From Clostridium sp. D33t1_170424_F3 (GTDB lineage Bacteria > Bacillota > Clostridia > Oscillospirales > Acutalibacteraceae): a stretch of 64,000 bases of DNA. The stretch is taken from positions 1 through 64,000 of the forward strand of contig NZ_JADPEG010000002.1 of the NCBI RefSeq assembly GCF_015667585.1. Reading direction: 5' to 3'. The first letter of the stretch is position 1. The number at the start of each line of letters is the position of its first letter. Below the pieces are notes generated by a model. That model ran no database searches. It saw only the letters and a list, made by a program, of their open reading frames with translations, and had not been told where the DNA came from. Shown here piece after piece: positions 1 through 10,300 of this stretch. The translations under genes were made by a program, and so were the position numbers.

Positions 1-3000
1 CGTAGTTCATCGTCTGCACCGGTGTGCAGTCTTCCACCTCATAGCCGCTGTTCATCGTGACATCAATATTGCGCTGTATCAGGTCCTTCACCTGGAACCG
101 GCGGGAATCCGTGTAGGAATCCACCGTGAAGGTGAAGAAACCAATCTCCTGATCCTCCAGGTTTTCCGCCACGATCGGGATCGTGATCACGTTCTCCGTG
201 AAGTCGCGCAGCGGCAGAACCAATGTCTGGTCCTTGCCAACCATGTCCTCGGCCGGGGCGATTGCCGGGATGTCCACCGGCGGCAGCTTGGAGGTGATGC
301 AGCCGATATTTGTACCGACCTTGACCTCTTCGCCGTTGTAGATGAATTTGCACTTGCCGTAATTATCGCAGCTGACCTTCTTGCCGTTGACCGTCAGCCA
401 ATAACCGTAATCGCTGGTCGAGCCGCTTCCCCACTTCTTGCCGTACTCGTATCCGAGCTGCAGGCTGTCTCCTACCTTGACGTCTACTTCAAAGCTCGTC
501 TGCAGCAGGCCGCCCACGTTGCTCAGCAGTACTGTGTAGTGGACAAACTCTTCCTCTGGCTCTTCCGCCTTATCGACATCCTTACCGTCGCCGACGCCGC
601 ACAAAACCGGCAAGCCGTTGTTTTTCTCCGCGTCAAAGCCCCAGTCCGCGCAATACTTGGGCAGGGCGGGCTTCTTGTCGTTCAGCAGCAGGGCGAACGA
701 AAGCTTTTGCATATCCGTAGGCGCCATTGCTGTTGGTTCTCCCGCTTTGGGAGTCCCCCAGCCGTTGAACGCCGCGGCCGCCTCCTGGTTCCAATAGCAG
801 TCCGTAATGGTCACGCTGTTCGCGTTACCGACAAATCCGCCGGCATTTCCGGCTTTTCCCTTTACCGCTCCGGTAGAATAGCAATTGATCAGCTTTGCAC
901 CGGCACCCTGACCGATCAGCCCGCCTGCTGCTTTAAAGCCGCCTACTTCGCCGGTTGCATAACAGTTGACAATCGCGCTGTCCGCGCTGCTTCCCACCAG
1001 TCCTCCGAATGCGCGTCCTTCGCCGATCACATCGCCTGTTGCATAGCAATTGGTCAAACCGCCCTTTGCATTGATCTTGGTGGCGCATTTGCCAATCAGG
1101 CCACCTGCCTGCACCGGCGTTTCCGGCTCCGTATTCGTGGTGATGACATTGCCGGTCGCATAGCAATTGGCAATTCCCTCGCCGTAATAGCCTTCTCCTG
1201 TGTAGTCGCCCAGCAGGCCGCCGATATTGGAATAACCGCGGACCTCCACAGATGCGCTGCTGTCCCGGATCACGGTATACAGGTCGACACCCAGCAGGCC
1301 GCCAACCTGACCGGCCTTTTCTGCCGCCGACACCGTTCCACCCGTTACATGGCAGTCCGTGATTTCGCCTCCATTGGCATATCCCGCCAATGCGCCGACA
1401 TAGCTTTTGCCCTGAACCGCGTCAACTTCCAGCGTCAGAGATTCCACAGTGGCTTCCTTTAAGCTGCCGAACAAACCGGCATAGGAATCGGCGCTTTCCA
1501 CCCGCAGGCCGCTGACGGTGCATCCGTTGCCCTGGACATATCCTCTGAACGGTTCGTCCTTTGTGCCAATGGGCGTCCAAATACGGCTGGACAGGTCGAT
1601 ATCGTTTTCGATGCTGTAATAATATGGTCCTTCCAAAAGGGAGGTTCCAAGCGTATGCAGGCTGTCCAGCTCTGCCGCGCTGGTGATGCGGAACGGATCT
1701 TCCTGCGTCCCGGAGCCTTCCGGCCGCACCGGCTGTTCCGTCTCCTGCACAAACCGAATGCGATAGTTTTCCTCCCGGGTCCCCGTCTCCGAGGTGAATA
1801 TAATCTGCGTCGTGCCCGGAACACGGTTCGCGGGAAGAATCGTTACCGCCGCATTGCGGTCCGCTTCCGCTGTCACGGTCGGAACTTCTGTGGCCGAAAC
1901 CTTGATTTCATATTCCTTTTGTCCGTCCGCAAGCTGCAGAGACGTGCCGTCCACCAGGATTTCCTCCACGGTGAAATCATTGTACGCCGCGACGCTTTTT
2001 TCAAATGCGCGCATTTCGGTAATGCCAAGACATTTACCGCTGACGCCCGTCATCTTGATGCGGATCGCATAGGTTTCCACGGTGTCGAACGTATAATAGT
2101 TGCCCGCTTTCTCCACCGTCTGTGCCGGATCGGAAACCAGATTGGACACATCCCGCCAATTGGCTTCCTCATTCATGGCATTGTCCGCCGCCTGCGCAAC
2201 ACGGCCCGGATTCTCCGGGACGACCGGTGCGTCCTCGCCCACATAGTACTGGATCCGGAAATCGGCGGGCAGGCTGGTGCCGCTGTCCGTGTAGAAGTGT
2301 GCTTCCAGATTGTCAATGAATTTCTTTTCGGGGAGTCCCAAGCCAAACACAATGCCCACCCAGTCGCCTGCGCGCTGGGTGCCGCGCTGCCAGTTGGTCC
2401 ACTTGTTTTTGAGCACACTGACGTCGTAGCTGATCAGGCCGTCGTTGACCTCCGTCACACTATCGGAATTCGGCGGATTGATATCATGCGTAAACGACGC
2501 GACCGCCGCGGGCAGCGCCCAGCCTTCTCTGGCAGCCGCTACATTGTCGCCCTTTATCGTATCTTCCGATACGCGGATGGAGGCACGGACCGATACGCCC
2601 GTCTCTGTTGTACCGTTTACCACAAAGGTACCCGTTTCCCACAGAAGGGCATCGTCATAAGCATCCCATACAACCGCTGCGTCCATCGTGCTGCCGTTGC
2701 TCAGATAGACTGAAACCTGCTCCGGCAATGCGGGCGGGACGCCGACCGGCGTCGCCATGGAAAGATTCTTCGCCGCCAGATTTCCCTGCACCACAACGGT
2801 TGCCGTGGGTTTCAGACTCTGTCCCTCTACCGTTCCTGTAACGGTAAAGCTTCCGTATTCCTCCAGCTTTTCCTCCGGAATGGTATCCCAAACAACGGAA
2901 ACCAGTTTCGGCAAACCGGTGTTAAAGGTCGCTTTGATGCGATCCGGAAGCACCGGCTGCTGGCTTCTGTCCGTCACAACCCGTACCGCTTCATAGGAAG

Positions 3001-6000
3001 TAACCGTCGTCTTTTCCGGATTCGCCGCAATCGTAAAGCGCAATGCATTGGAAGAAACGGTAGCCCCTCCGTAGGTAACCTCCGCTGTAACAACCGCCGC
3101 GCCCGGTCCGCCATTTGCGTAAAGTACATGCTCCCTGACCTCTACCTGCGCTTCGTCCTCCGTTTGCACTGTGTACTTCACGGTACACGCGGAACGGTCC
3201 ACCTTACTGCCGTCCGCAAGGATAACATCCAGAAGCAGCGCTTCCGTACCGTCTTCTGTCATGTTTGTATGCACCGCAGAGAGAACCGCCTCCTGCAGCG
3301 GCGCCTGCGCGGGAACAAACTGGATCGTATAGATATTTTCCACACTGTGGTCTTCGGACTGCACGTAGATCAGCGCGGCGGAGTCGATATTCACCGCCTG
3401 CAAAACGGAAATTGCCGCATTATCCAACGCCTCCGCGGTAACGGCCGGAACGTCCTGTTCAAAACCTACCGCATACTCGTACTGATAGACATTGGGCTGG
3501 AATCCCTCCAACGGCTGTCCATCCACCGAAATTGCGGAAAGCGACGCAGTTGAATGAGCGGCTACCACGTGAGAAAACACCTGCAGTTCTGTCACGCCGA
3601 CATATTTATCCGGCGCGCCGCTGCTGTTTGTGTGGCAGGTCATATTGATGCGGACATAACTCGCCTCTACCGGATCAAAGGTAATATCGTTCGACCGCCC
3701 GGTTGCCGGCAGAACAAAGCTGTCTGTATTGCTTTGGTTCCCAACCGGAGTCCAGGTTTCCCCATCGGTTGAAGTCTCTACAATCAGGGACTTGGGCAGG
3801 GACACCGCGCCATCGGTGTAAAAATCCACCGCGACCTGATCCACCAAATACGCCTGATCCAGCGCAATGCCCACCCAATCGGAGGCGCGGTGCTGACCGC
3901 TCGCCTGCCAGTTGGTCCAGCGGGTGGAACCTGCATTTGCCGGACGGAGTACGCCGTCGTTGATGGAATGGATATTGTCGTTGCCGGGGAAAGAAGTGAT
4001 CGCCTCTCCTTTGAGCGCTGCATTGGTCTGCACCGATTCGCTGGAAACACGGATGGTCGCCGCCGCTTTTCGGGAGGTTCCTTCCACTGTGCCGTAAACG
4101 GTAAACGTCCCTTCCTGTGCAACCATCTCCGCCGTGACCGCATCCCACTCCACGGCCTTATCCTCCACGCTGGCATCCGTATAGAGCACTTGAACCTGCT
4201 CCGGCAGCTGCGGGATACTGCCGACCAGCGTCGCAGCCGAATACGCTTTAACGCCTGCTTCGCCGCGGACATGAATGACCAGCGTAACGCTGCCGCCGTC
4301 CTCCGTATCGCCATCCAACCGATAGCTGCCGGCTTCGGTCAAATCGGGAAGCTCGCCCCAGGTAACCGCGACGCTTTCCTGGCTGCCGTCGGCATAGATC
4401 GCCGTAACCTGCTCCGGCAGCTGCGGAATTTCTCCGGATTTCACTGTCAGGTCAGGGGTTTCGTATCCGACTACCCCGGTTTCTTCGCTATCCGGATCGA
4501 CCGTAAATACCTTTGTCTGTGCGGATTCCAGCCCCTTTGACGCCGCCGTCAGGGTAAAGGCGCCCGCGTCCTTTGTCGACTGAACAATGACCAGCGCTTT
4601 GCCGCTGAACGCTTTGCGCTGCTCCGCTTTATACCGTTCCACACTGGTGGGATCGCCGTTGTCCACGCCGACAATTTTTCCATTTCCTGTCACGCGGAAT
4701 TGGATCAGGTTGTCCGCATTGGGAACAATTGTTCCGTCCTCGTCCGTCACATCCACTGCGATATAAGACAGGTCGTATCCGTCCGCCGCGATGACCTTCT
4801 CTTCCGGCGTGACGCGCAGTTTCTTCGCCTCTCCCGCTGTGCGGACCACATCCTCCGCAATGGGTTCGCCCTGCTCGTCCTTGGCGACCGCTTTCAGCTC
4901 GCCCGGCTCAAATGGAACGGTCCATTCCAGCTGCAGCTTGCCGTCCGCCGCTTCCTGATACGCCAGGCCGTAATTCGTTACCTTTTGCTCAAACGCCTTT
5001 TCGCCCAGGGATTCCCCGTTCAGGAACAATTCCACACTGGCGGCATTGGAGTAAACGTTTACCAGGACGTCTTTATTAGCGCCCCAATTCCAATGCGGCA
5101 GAATATGCACCATCGGGTTGTCTTCCACACTGGTCCACTGGCTTTGATAGATATAGAAGGAATCCTTCGGGAAGCCCGCTGTGTCCACAGAGCCAAAATA
5201 GGAGCTTTTTGCCGGATAGCTGTTATAGTACGGCGTCGGCTCGCCAATGTAGTCAAAGCCGGTCCATACAAACTCTCCCGCGATAAACGCATGATCGCGC
5301 GCCGCTTTCCAGGAGGTAGCCGCCGTCTGTCCCCAGCCGACGTGCTCTTTATCATAGGAAGTCAGCTGCATGAGGGCGTTGTTGGTCTGATAAATGCCGC
5401 GGCTTTTGACCGCGGAAGAAGTCTCCGAACCGTAGAGGCTCCACGTCGGGTGCTGCTCATGCCGCAGCGCGTAATTTGGCTCCTCATAGTTCATACCGAC
5501 CACATCCACTGTATCGGATACGTCAAAGCAGTTTTGTGTGGGGCTTCTCTTGAACTTGTTTTCACCAATGGTGGTCGGGCGGGTTGTATCAATCTCTTTG
5601 ATCCAGCCATTCAGGTTCCGCGCCGTCGTCAGGCCCTTTGCCTGGTTGGTCTCCCCAATCTCATTGCCCAGGGACCACATGATGACACAGGGGTCGTTTT
5701 TGCCGCGGTCCACCATCGTCTTAATGTCGAATTCCGCCCAGGTCATGCCCGGCTCTGCGGAGGGGTCCGTACAGGCCTTCTCAAAGAAACGCCCGTAATC
5801 ATACCCTTTTTTGCTGCCGTACCAGGTATCAAACGCCTCGTCGATCACCATCAGGCCCAGCTTGTTGCAGGCCTCCAGCAGCTCGTCCGCCGCCGGATTA
5901 TGGGTCACGCGGATCGCGTTGACGCCCATCTCCTTCATAATCCGCATCTGGCGTTCAATTGCGTGATAATTTGCCGCCGCGCCCAGAGCTCCCTGGTCGT

Positions 6001-7045
6001 GGTGCATACAGACGCCGTGCAGCTTCATGTCTGTCCCGTTCAGGCTGAAGCCATTCTCCGGATCAAATTGGAACCACCGGAAACCGAAGGTCGTCTGATA
6101 GGTATCGACTATTTCGCCGCCTACTTCAATCTCCGTAACTGCCCGGTACAGATTCGGTTCTTCGGTGGACCAGAGCGCAGGGGCTGTGACGGGGATTTCC
6201 TGTTCCACCAGAACGGTCTCTCCCGCGGCGACGGTCTGCGCATCCGCCGTTCCCTGTGCCGCTTCCTGTCCGTCCGGATCATACAGCGTCGTCGTAACAA
6301 CGGCTTCCACCGCCTTTTCCGTATCGTTGACGACGTCCGTCTGCGCGTTCACGGTCACTTCGCCGGTTCCATTCTTTTCTTCCAGGTCCGGCGTGGTGAG
6401 GAACGTGCCGTACCGACCCACGTGGACCGGCTCCGTTACCGTAAGCGACACGTCGCGGTAGATACCACTGCCGGAATACCAGCGGCTGCTGGGCTGCTGA
6501 TTGACCACTTTTACCGCCACCACATTTTCCGTCACGCCGTCAGCCGTTAAACGGTCTGTAATATCGTAGGAAAATGGTGTATAACCATATGGATGGTTGC
6601 CTACCTGTTCCCCGTTTACATAGACAGTGCTGTCCATATAGACGCCGCCAAAATCGATGGATATGCGCTTCTCCGCCCAGTCTGCGGGAAGCACAAACGT
6701 CTTGCGGTACCAGCCGGTGCCGCCGTTTAAATAGCCGCCCTCGTGCGTTGAGGGGGAATTGCGGTCAAAATCAAGTTCAATACTCCAATCGTGCGGCAAA
6801 TCGAGCTGCCGCCAGTCGGAATCGTCAAAACGGCTGTCATTCGCGTCAGAGGGATTTCCCAACAGAAACCGCCAGCCTTCGTTAAAATTCACTTCGCGCT
6901 CTGTTCCATTGTCCAGCAATAAAACCTGCCGCGCCGCTTCCGGTTGTACTTCCGCGTCCTGCGCAAATCCAGGTACACCGGCAAAACTGCTGGTGACCAG
7001 CGCCAAAGACAGCAGAAGCGCCGTCAACTTTTTAGATCGTACCAT
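1..7045 (-). CDS. Giant secreted GH2 glycosidase (beta-galactosidase-like), C-terminus cut by window edge
   Basis: This is a secreted glycoside hydrolase family 2 enzyme of at least 2,348 residues. The ATG at 7045 follows a GGAGG site and begins a signal peptide (MVRSKKLTALLLSLALVTSS). The sugar-binding jelly roll, GH2 Ig domain and TIM barrel follow within about 640 residues. The acid/base Glu is E462 in MWSLGNE and the likely nucleophile is E591 in GEFVWTGFDYIGEP. After the barrel come a DUF4982-like segment, Ig-like (group 4) modules with the 'LPEQVQVLY' style, discoidin-like domains (WTNWQ at about residue 1549) and a block of GLUG repeats (GGLxG, NCYATG motifs, about residues 1830-2070). 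The frame was checked at several points and stays open to position 1. It is paralogous to the next gene. It probably trims galactosides of host or plant glycans outside the cell; the exact substrate cannot be read from sequence. Confidence 0.9.
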   Translation of the reverse strand, partial: MVRSKKLTALLLSLALVTSSFAGVPGFAQDAEVQPEAARQVLLLDNGTEREVNFNEGWRFLLGNPSDANDSRFDDSDWRQLDLPHDWSIELDFDRNSPSTHEGGYLNGGTGWYRKTFVLPADWAEKRISIDFGGVYMDSTVYVNGEQVGNHPYGYTPFSYDITDRLTADGVTENVVAVKVVNQQPSSRWYSGSGIYRDVSLTVTEPVHVGRYGTFLTTPDLEEKNGTGEVTVNAQTDVVNDTEKAVEAVVTTTLYDPDGQEAAQGTADAQTVAAGETVLVEQEIPVTAPALWSTEEPNLYRAVTEIEVGGEIVDTYQTTFGFRWFQFDPENGFSLNGTDMKLHGVCMHHDQGALGAAANYHAIERQMRIMKEMGVNAIRVTHNPAADELLEACNKLGLMVIDEAFDTWYGSKKGYDYGRFFEKACTDPSAEPGMTWAEFDIKTMVDRGKNDPCVIMWSLGNEIGETNQAKGLTTARNLNGWIKEIDTTRPTTIGENKFKRSPTQNCFDVSDTVDVVGMNYEEPNYALRHEQHPTWSLYGSETSSAVKSRGIYQTNNALMQLTSYDKEHVGWGQTAATSWKAARDHAFIAGEFVWTGFDYIGEPTPYYNSYPAKSSYFGSVDTAGFPKDSFYIYQSQWTSVEDNPMVHILPHWNWGANKDVLVNVYSNAASVELFLNGESLGEKAFEQKVTNYGLAYQEAADGKLQLEWTVPFEPGELKAVAKDEQGEPIAEDVVRTAGEAKKLRVTPEEKVIAADGYDLSYIAVDVTDEDGTIVPNADNLIQFRVTGNGKIVGVDNGDPTSVERYKAEQRKAFSGKALVIVQSTKDAGAFTLTAASKGLESAQTKVFTVDPDSEETGVVGYETPDLTVKSGEIPQLPEQVTAIYADGSQESVAVTWGELPDLTEAGSYRLDGDTEDGGSVTLVIHVRGEAGVKAYSAATLVGSIPQLPEQVQVLYTDASVEDKAVEWDAVTAEMVAQEGTFTVYGTVEGTSRKAAATIRVSSESVQTNAALKGEAITSFPGNDNIHSINDGVLRPANAGSTRWTNWQASGQHRASDWVGIALDQAYLVDQVAVDFYTDGAVSLPKSLIVETSTDGETWTPVGNQSNTDSFVLPATGRSNDITFDPVEASYVRINMTCHTNSSGAPDKYVGVTELQVFSHVVAAHSTASLSAISVDGQPLEGFQPNVYQYEYAVGFEQDVPAVTAEALDNAAISVLQAVNIDSAALIYVQSEDHSVENIYTIQFVPAQAPLQEAVLSAVHTNMTEDGTEALLLDVILADGSKVDRSACTVKYTVQTEDEAQVEVREHVLYANGGPGAAVVTAEVTYGGATVSSNALRFTIAANPEKTTVTSYEAVRVVTDRSQQPVLPDRIKATFNTGLPKLVSVVWDTIPEEKLEEYGSFTVTGTVEGQSLKPTATVVVQGNLAAKNLSMATPVGVPPALPEQVSVYLSNGSTMDAAVVWDAYDDALLWETGTFVVNGTTETGVSVRASIRVSEDTIKGDNVAAAREGWALPAAVASFTHDINPPNSDSVTEVNDGLISYDVSVLKNKWTNWQRGTQRAGDWVGIVFGLGLPEKKFIDNLEAHFYTDSGTSLPADFRIQYYVGEDAPVVPENPGRVAQAADNAMNEEANWRDVSNLVSDPAQTVEKAGNYYTFDTVETYAIRIKMTGVSGKCLGITEMRAFEKSVAAYNDFTVEEILVDGTSLQLADGQKEYEIKVSATEVPTVTAEADRNAAVTILPANRVPGTTQIIFTSETGTREENYRIRFVQETEQPVRPEGSGTQEDPFRITSAAELDSLHTLGTSLLEGPYYYSIENDIDLSSRIWTPIGTKDEPFRGYVQGNGCTVSGLRVESADSYAGLFGSLKEATVESLTLEVDAVQGKSYVGALAGYANGGEITDCHVTGGTVSAAEKAGQVGGLLGVDLYTVIRDSSASVEVRGYSNIGGLLGDYTGEGYYGEGIANCYATGNVITTNTEPETPVQAGGLIGKCATKINAKGGLTNCYATGDVIGEGRAFGGLVGSSADSAIVNCYATGEVGGFKAAGGLIGQGAGAKLINCYSTGAVKGKAGNAGGFVGNANSVTITDCYWNQEAAAAFNGWGTPKAGEPTAMAPTDMQKLSFALLLNDKKPALPKYCADWGFDAEKNNGLPVLCGVGDGKDVDKAEEPEEEFVHYTVLLSNVGGLLQTSFEVDVKVGDSLQLGYEYGKKWGSGSTSDYGYWLTVNGKKVSCDNYGKCKFIYNGEEVKVGTNIGCITSKLPPVDIPAIAPAEDMVGKDQTLVLPLRDFTENVITIPIVAENLEDQEIGFFTFTVDSYTDSRRFQVKDLIQRNIDVTMNSGYEVEDCTPVQTMNY

Positions 7046-7151
7046 TCCTTCAAAACCTCCCTAATCCAGAATTTCTTCTCTTTCCTTCCAATACTACGCA
7101 AACCGCCTTTTCTTCTGTTGCTTGCCTCCTCTCTCAAAAACCAGGTCGTTT

Positions 7152-7181
7152 GGGAATTATTATATATAGATAAATATTCCC
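7152..7181. promoter_or_regulatory. 30-bp dyad in the 5' leader of the first GH2 gene
   Basis: GGGAAT (7152-7157) and ATTCCC (7176-7181) are arms of an inverted repeat with an AT-rich 18-bp centre. It lies between the likely promoter and the start codon of the GH2 gene. Position and symmetry suit a repressor operator, but no regulator is encoded nearby. Confidence 0.3.
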
Positions 7182-7205
7182 TGAAAACGCCATCACTACT
7201 GTTAT

Positions 7206-7234
7206 ATAATACCATGCACACGAAAGCGCATCAA
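7206..7234 (-). promoter_or_regulatory. Sigma-A promoter of the first GH2 gene
   Basis: Reading leftward, the -35 box TTGATG (7234-7229) and the -10 box TATTAT (7211-7206) are separated by 17 bp. They sit about 160 bp ahead of the GH2 start at 7045. The long leader contains the dyad at 7152-7181. Confidence 0.55.
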
Positions 7235-7322
7235 TTGAATTAGCCTTCTATCGGAAATATTAATGGTTGAATCACGCTCTTCAGAAAATGATATTCAGAG
7301 GTGTTTTGATTCATCCGCAAAC

Positions 7323-7357
7323 AAAAAAGGAGCCGCAGACATTTCGTCTGCGGCTCC
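7323..7357 (-). terminator. Intrinsic terminator after the second GH2 gene
   Basis: A perfect 12-bp stem (7329-7340 with 7346-7357, 5-nt loop) is followed on the minus strand by six T residues. It lies 30 bp after the stop of the 2,455-residue GH2 gene, so the two GH2 genes are separate transcription units. Confidence 0.9.
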
Positions 7358-7387
7358 CCTGATTGCCTTTGGATTTTGCAGTTTTCT

Positions 7388-10300
7388 TTAGCCGATTGTA
7401 ACCACACAGTGTTTCTGCGAAGCCTGACCCGGCAGGGCGGTGTAAACGCCTGTGCTCTGGCCCGGCTTGCCGATCGCCCATACTCTGTAATAATAATCGT
7501 TGCCGATCTTCGTTACATACTGGGTCTTCAGCACATCGCCGTTGCCCACTGTAAAGTTTGGAATGGTGCTTTCATTGCCATTGACCACGGTCATCTTGAA
7601 GCAGTACGCGCTGCCTCTCTTCAAGGTAAACGGCAGGGTCGTGTCGGAACGGACGGAGGCCGCCGCCAGCACATTCTGGCCCGCTGTCACTATCGGGGAG
7701 GTTGCGACCGCTGTACCGGTACCGCCGTAGGCGTTGCCGGAAGAGGAGCCGCCGCCAGAGGAAGAACCGCCGCCGGACGGCTTATGATTCTGCTTCGCCG
7801 GAACAAGCAGACTTTCTGCCGTGCGAACCTCATTGACTGCATTTGTGACAACCGCCTGATCTTTATCACTCAGGTTCTCGTCATTCATGACCTTCTTTGC
7901 ATTATCAATTGCTGTCGCAAGACGTGCAAAGCTTTCTGCTGTGTAGTCGCTGGCCTTGAGGTTTTCCACGGAAGCAAGCAATGCTTCCAGCTCAGACTTA
8001 TCTGCCTTCTTGCGCAGTTCCGCCATCGCGTTGGTAAGCGTATCCACTGCCTTTTTGATTTCGTCCGATGTTGCGGTATCGGTCAGCTTCTTCGCCTCTG
8101 CCAGAGCGGCGAGGAATTCTTCCTGCCCGGCCGGAACATACTTATCCAAAATAGCGACAATTGCGTCCGCTTCTTCGATCAGACGGTCCAGAACCTCGCG
8201 GTCGGCGGGGCGCTCCAGCGCCATCATTGCGTCAAACAGCGCTTTGCTTGCTTCGTCAATTTCCTTCTGCATCGCATCCGGATCTGCGTAAACCGCTTCC
8301 GCCTTGGCCAAAGCCGCTTCTACAGCCGGTTTTCCTTCCGGCAGGAAGTTTGAGAAATCGATGGCCTTTGCATCGTCGATCATCTTTTTCAGGTCTTCCT
8401 TGCTGCCGGGACGGAACATCATGTAGTGCAGGATAACAGTCAGATCGTATGCGGCTGCATCGATCTGGTTCTGCGTTGCGTTTGCATCCTCGTAAACGGT
8501 CTTTGCCGTTGTAAAGCGGGTCTCAAACTTCTCTTTGACTGCCGGGAGCAGTTTTCCTGCGTTTCCATTCTCCACCTCTGCCTGGGCTGCGTCGATGGCA
8601 ATCTTCAGCAGGCTCTTGTACACAACGTCAAAGGTAAAGTCGAGAATGGTGTCTTCTGTGCCCATGGTATCTGTGTAGAGGAACTCCTTGGTGCCCAATA
8701 GGGTCTGGATTTCACCGTTCAATGTGATCTCTCTGAACTCTCTGCCCTCATGGCGCGGCTTGAAGGTCAGCGCAATCGGCGCGTCCGCTTCCAGCTTCAC
8801 CATGTAGTAACCGATGTTATCCGCAAATTTCTGCTGCTCGCCGTTGATCCACAGGGAAACATCCCTGCCATCATAGTTGGCGCGCAGAATATGTTTGCCG
8901 GTCGGATCCGTGTCTTCCAGGGTAACCGTTACCGTTACGGCGGATGCAGGCATCACAAAGGTATACTGCTCGCCCTTCACCACTTCAGCCGTAGCAATGG
9001 CATTGCCCTCTGCGTCAGAAACAGCGATGGACTTGAACTGCTTGCCGGCTGCGATATCCGCAATGCTGACGGTGACGGTGTCGCCTTCCTTCGCCTGCGG
9101 GACATTGCTGCTGACGGCCGCGCCCTCTACCGGAGCAACCTGCACCGGATATGTGGGCTCTACAACGTCGCTGCTGAACTGAATGGTATAGGTCTTGGTA
9201 TTCGCCACGCTGCCATCTTCCGGCACAAAGATAATCTTTGCCGCGCCGTTGGCGTCTATGGCGGGAACAACTGTAACGGAAGCATTGTTGGTAGCCGTTG
9301 CAGTCACAGTCGGGACCTCCGCGGACGGGAGCTTGATGTCATAATCCATCACGCCCGGGAACAGCGGGATTTCCTGATCGCCCACACGGATTGCTGTAAC
9401 TTCGTAATTGGATTTCGCTGTTGCAATTTTTCCAAAGAACTGCAGCTCTGTCGCGCCCAGGCACACGGTGCCGGTCGGGATCATGTAAACGCGCAGGATG
9501 CAGGTCTCCACCGGTTCAAAGGAAACTTCCGTCAACTCGCCGGTCTTTACGGACGGCTTGCCGTCGATATAGGTAACCTCTGTCCAGTTTGCATTGTCGT
9601 TGAGCGGGCTGTCCGCCATATCACGGACATGACCGCGCGGGTTGTTCGGGCCAAGTCCTGTGGACGGACCCGCCGGCAGTGTGAAATCGATGGGGCCGGT
9701 ATAGTATTCAACGCGGTAATCAGACGGTTTCTGGGTGCCGCCGCTCGGACCTTCGTCATAGAAGCCAACGTTCAGCGTGTCTATAAACCTCTTTGTGACG
9801 ATGCCCTCATTTGCCATGATAACGCCAATCCAGTTTTCTGTGCCGCCCGCACCGCGCTGCCAGTCGCACCAGATGTTCTTTCCAGCCGCATCCGTCGTTG
9901 CAAAGGAAACGATGCCGTCGTTCAGCTTATCCACACGGTCCGTAGATTCGGGAACATCATTGGTATAAGAAGCGATTGCGAACGGCAATTCATAGCCATT
10001 GCGCATCAACGCATAGTTTGCGCTCTGCGTCACTTCTGCCTTCGTTACACGGACGTTTGCGACAACCGGAAGCTCCGTCCCGTCAACCGTCACTGTGCCG
10101 TTAACCGGAACGATGGTTCCTTCCTCTACCTTGAAGGCGTCAGCGGATACATCATCCCAAACAACTTCTACATCTGTCGCCGAGGTTCCGTCGCTGTTGT
10201 AAACGGTAACCGTTTCCGGCAGCTGCGGAATCACTGCATACGGAGTAGCTGTAGAGAACTGTCTGGCTGCCACCGCATCTTTCACGATAACGGTCGCAGT

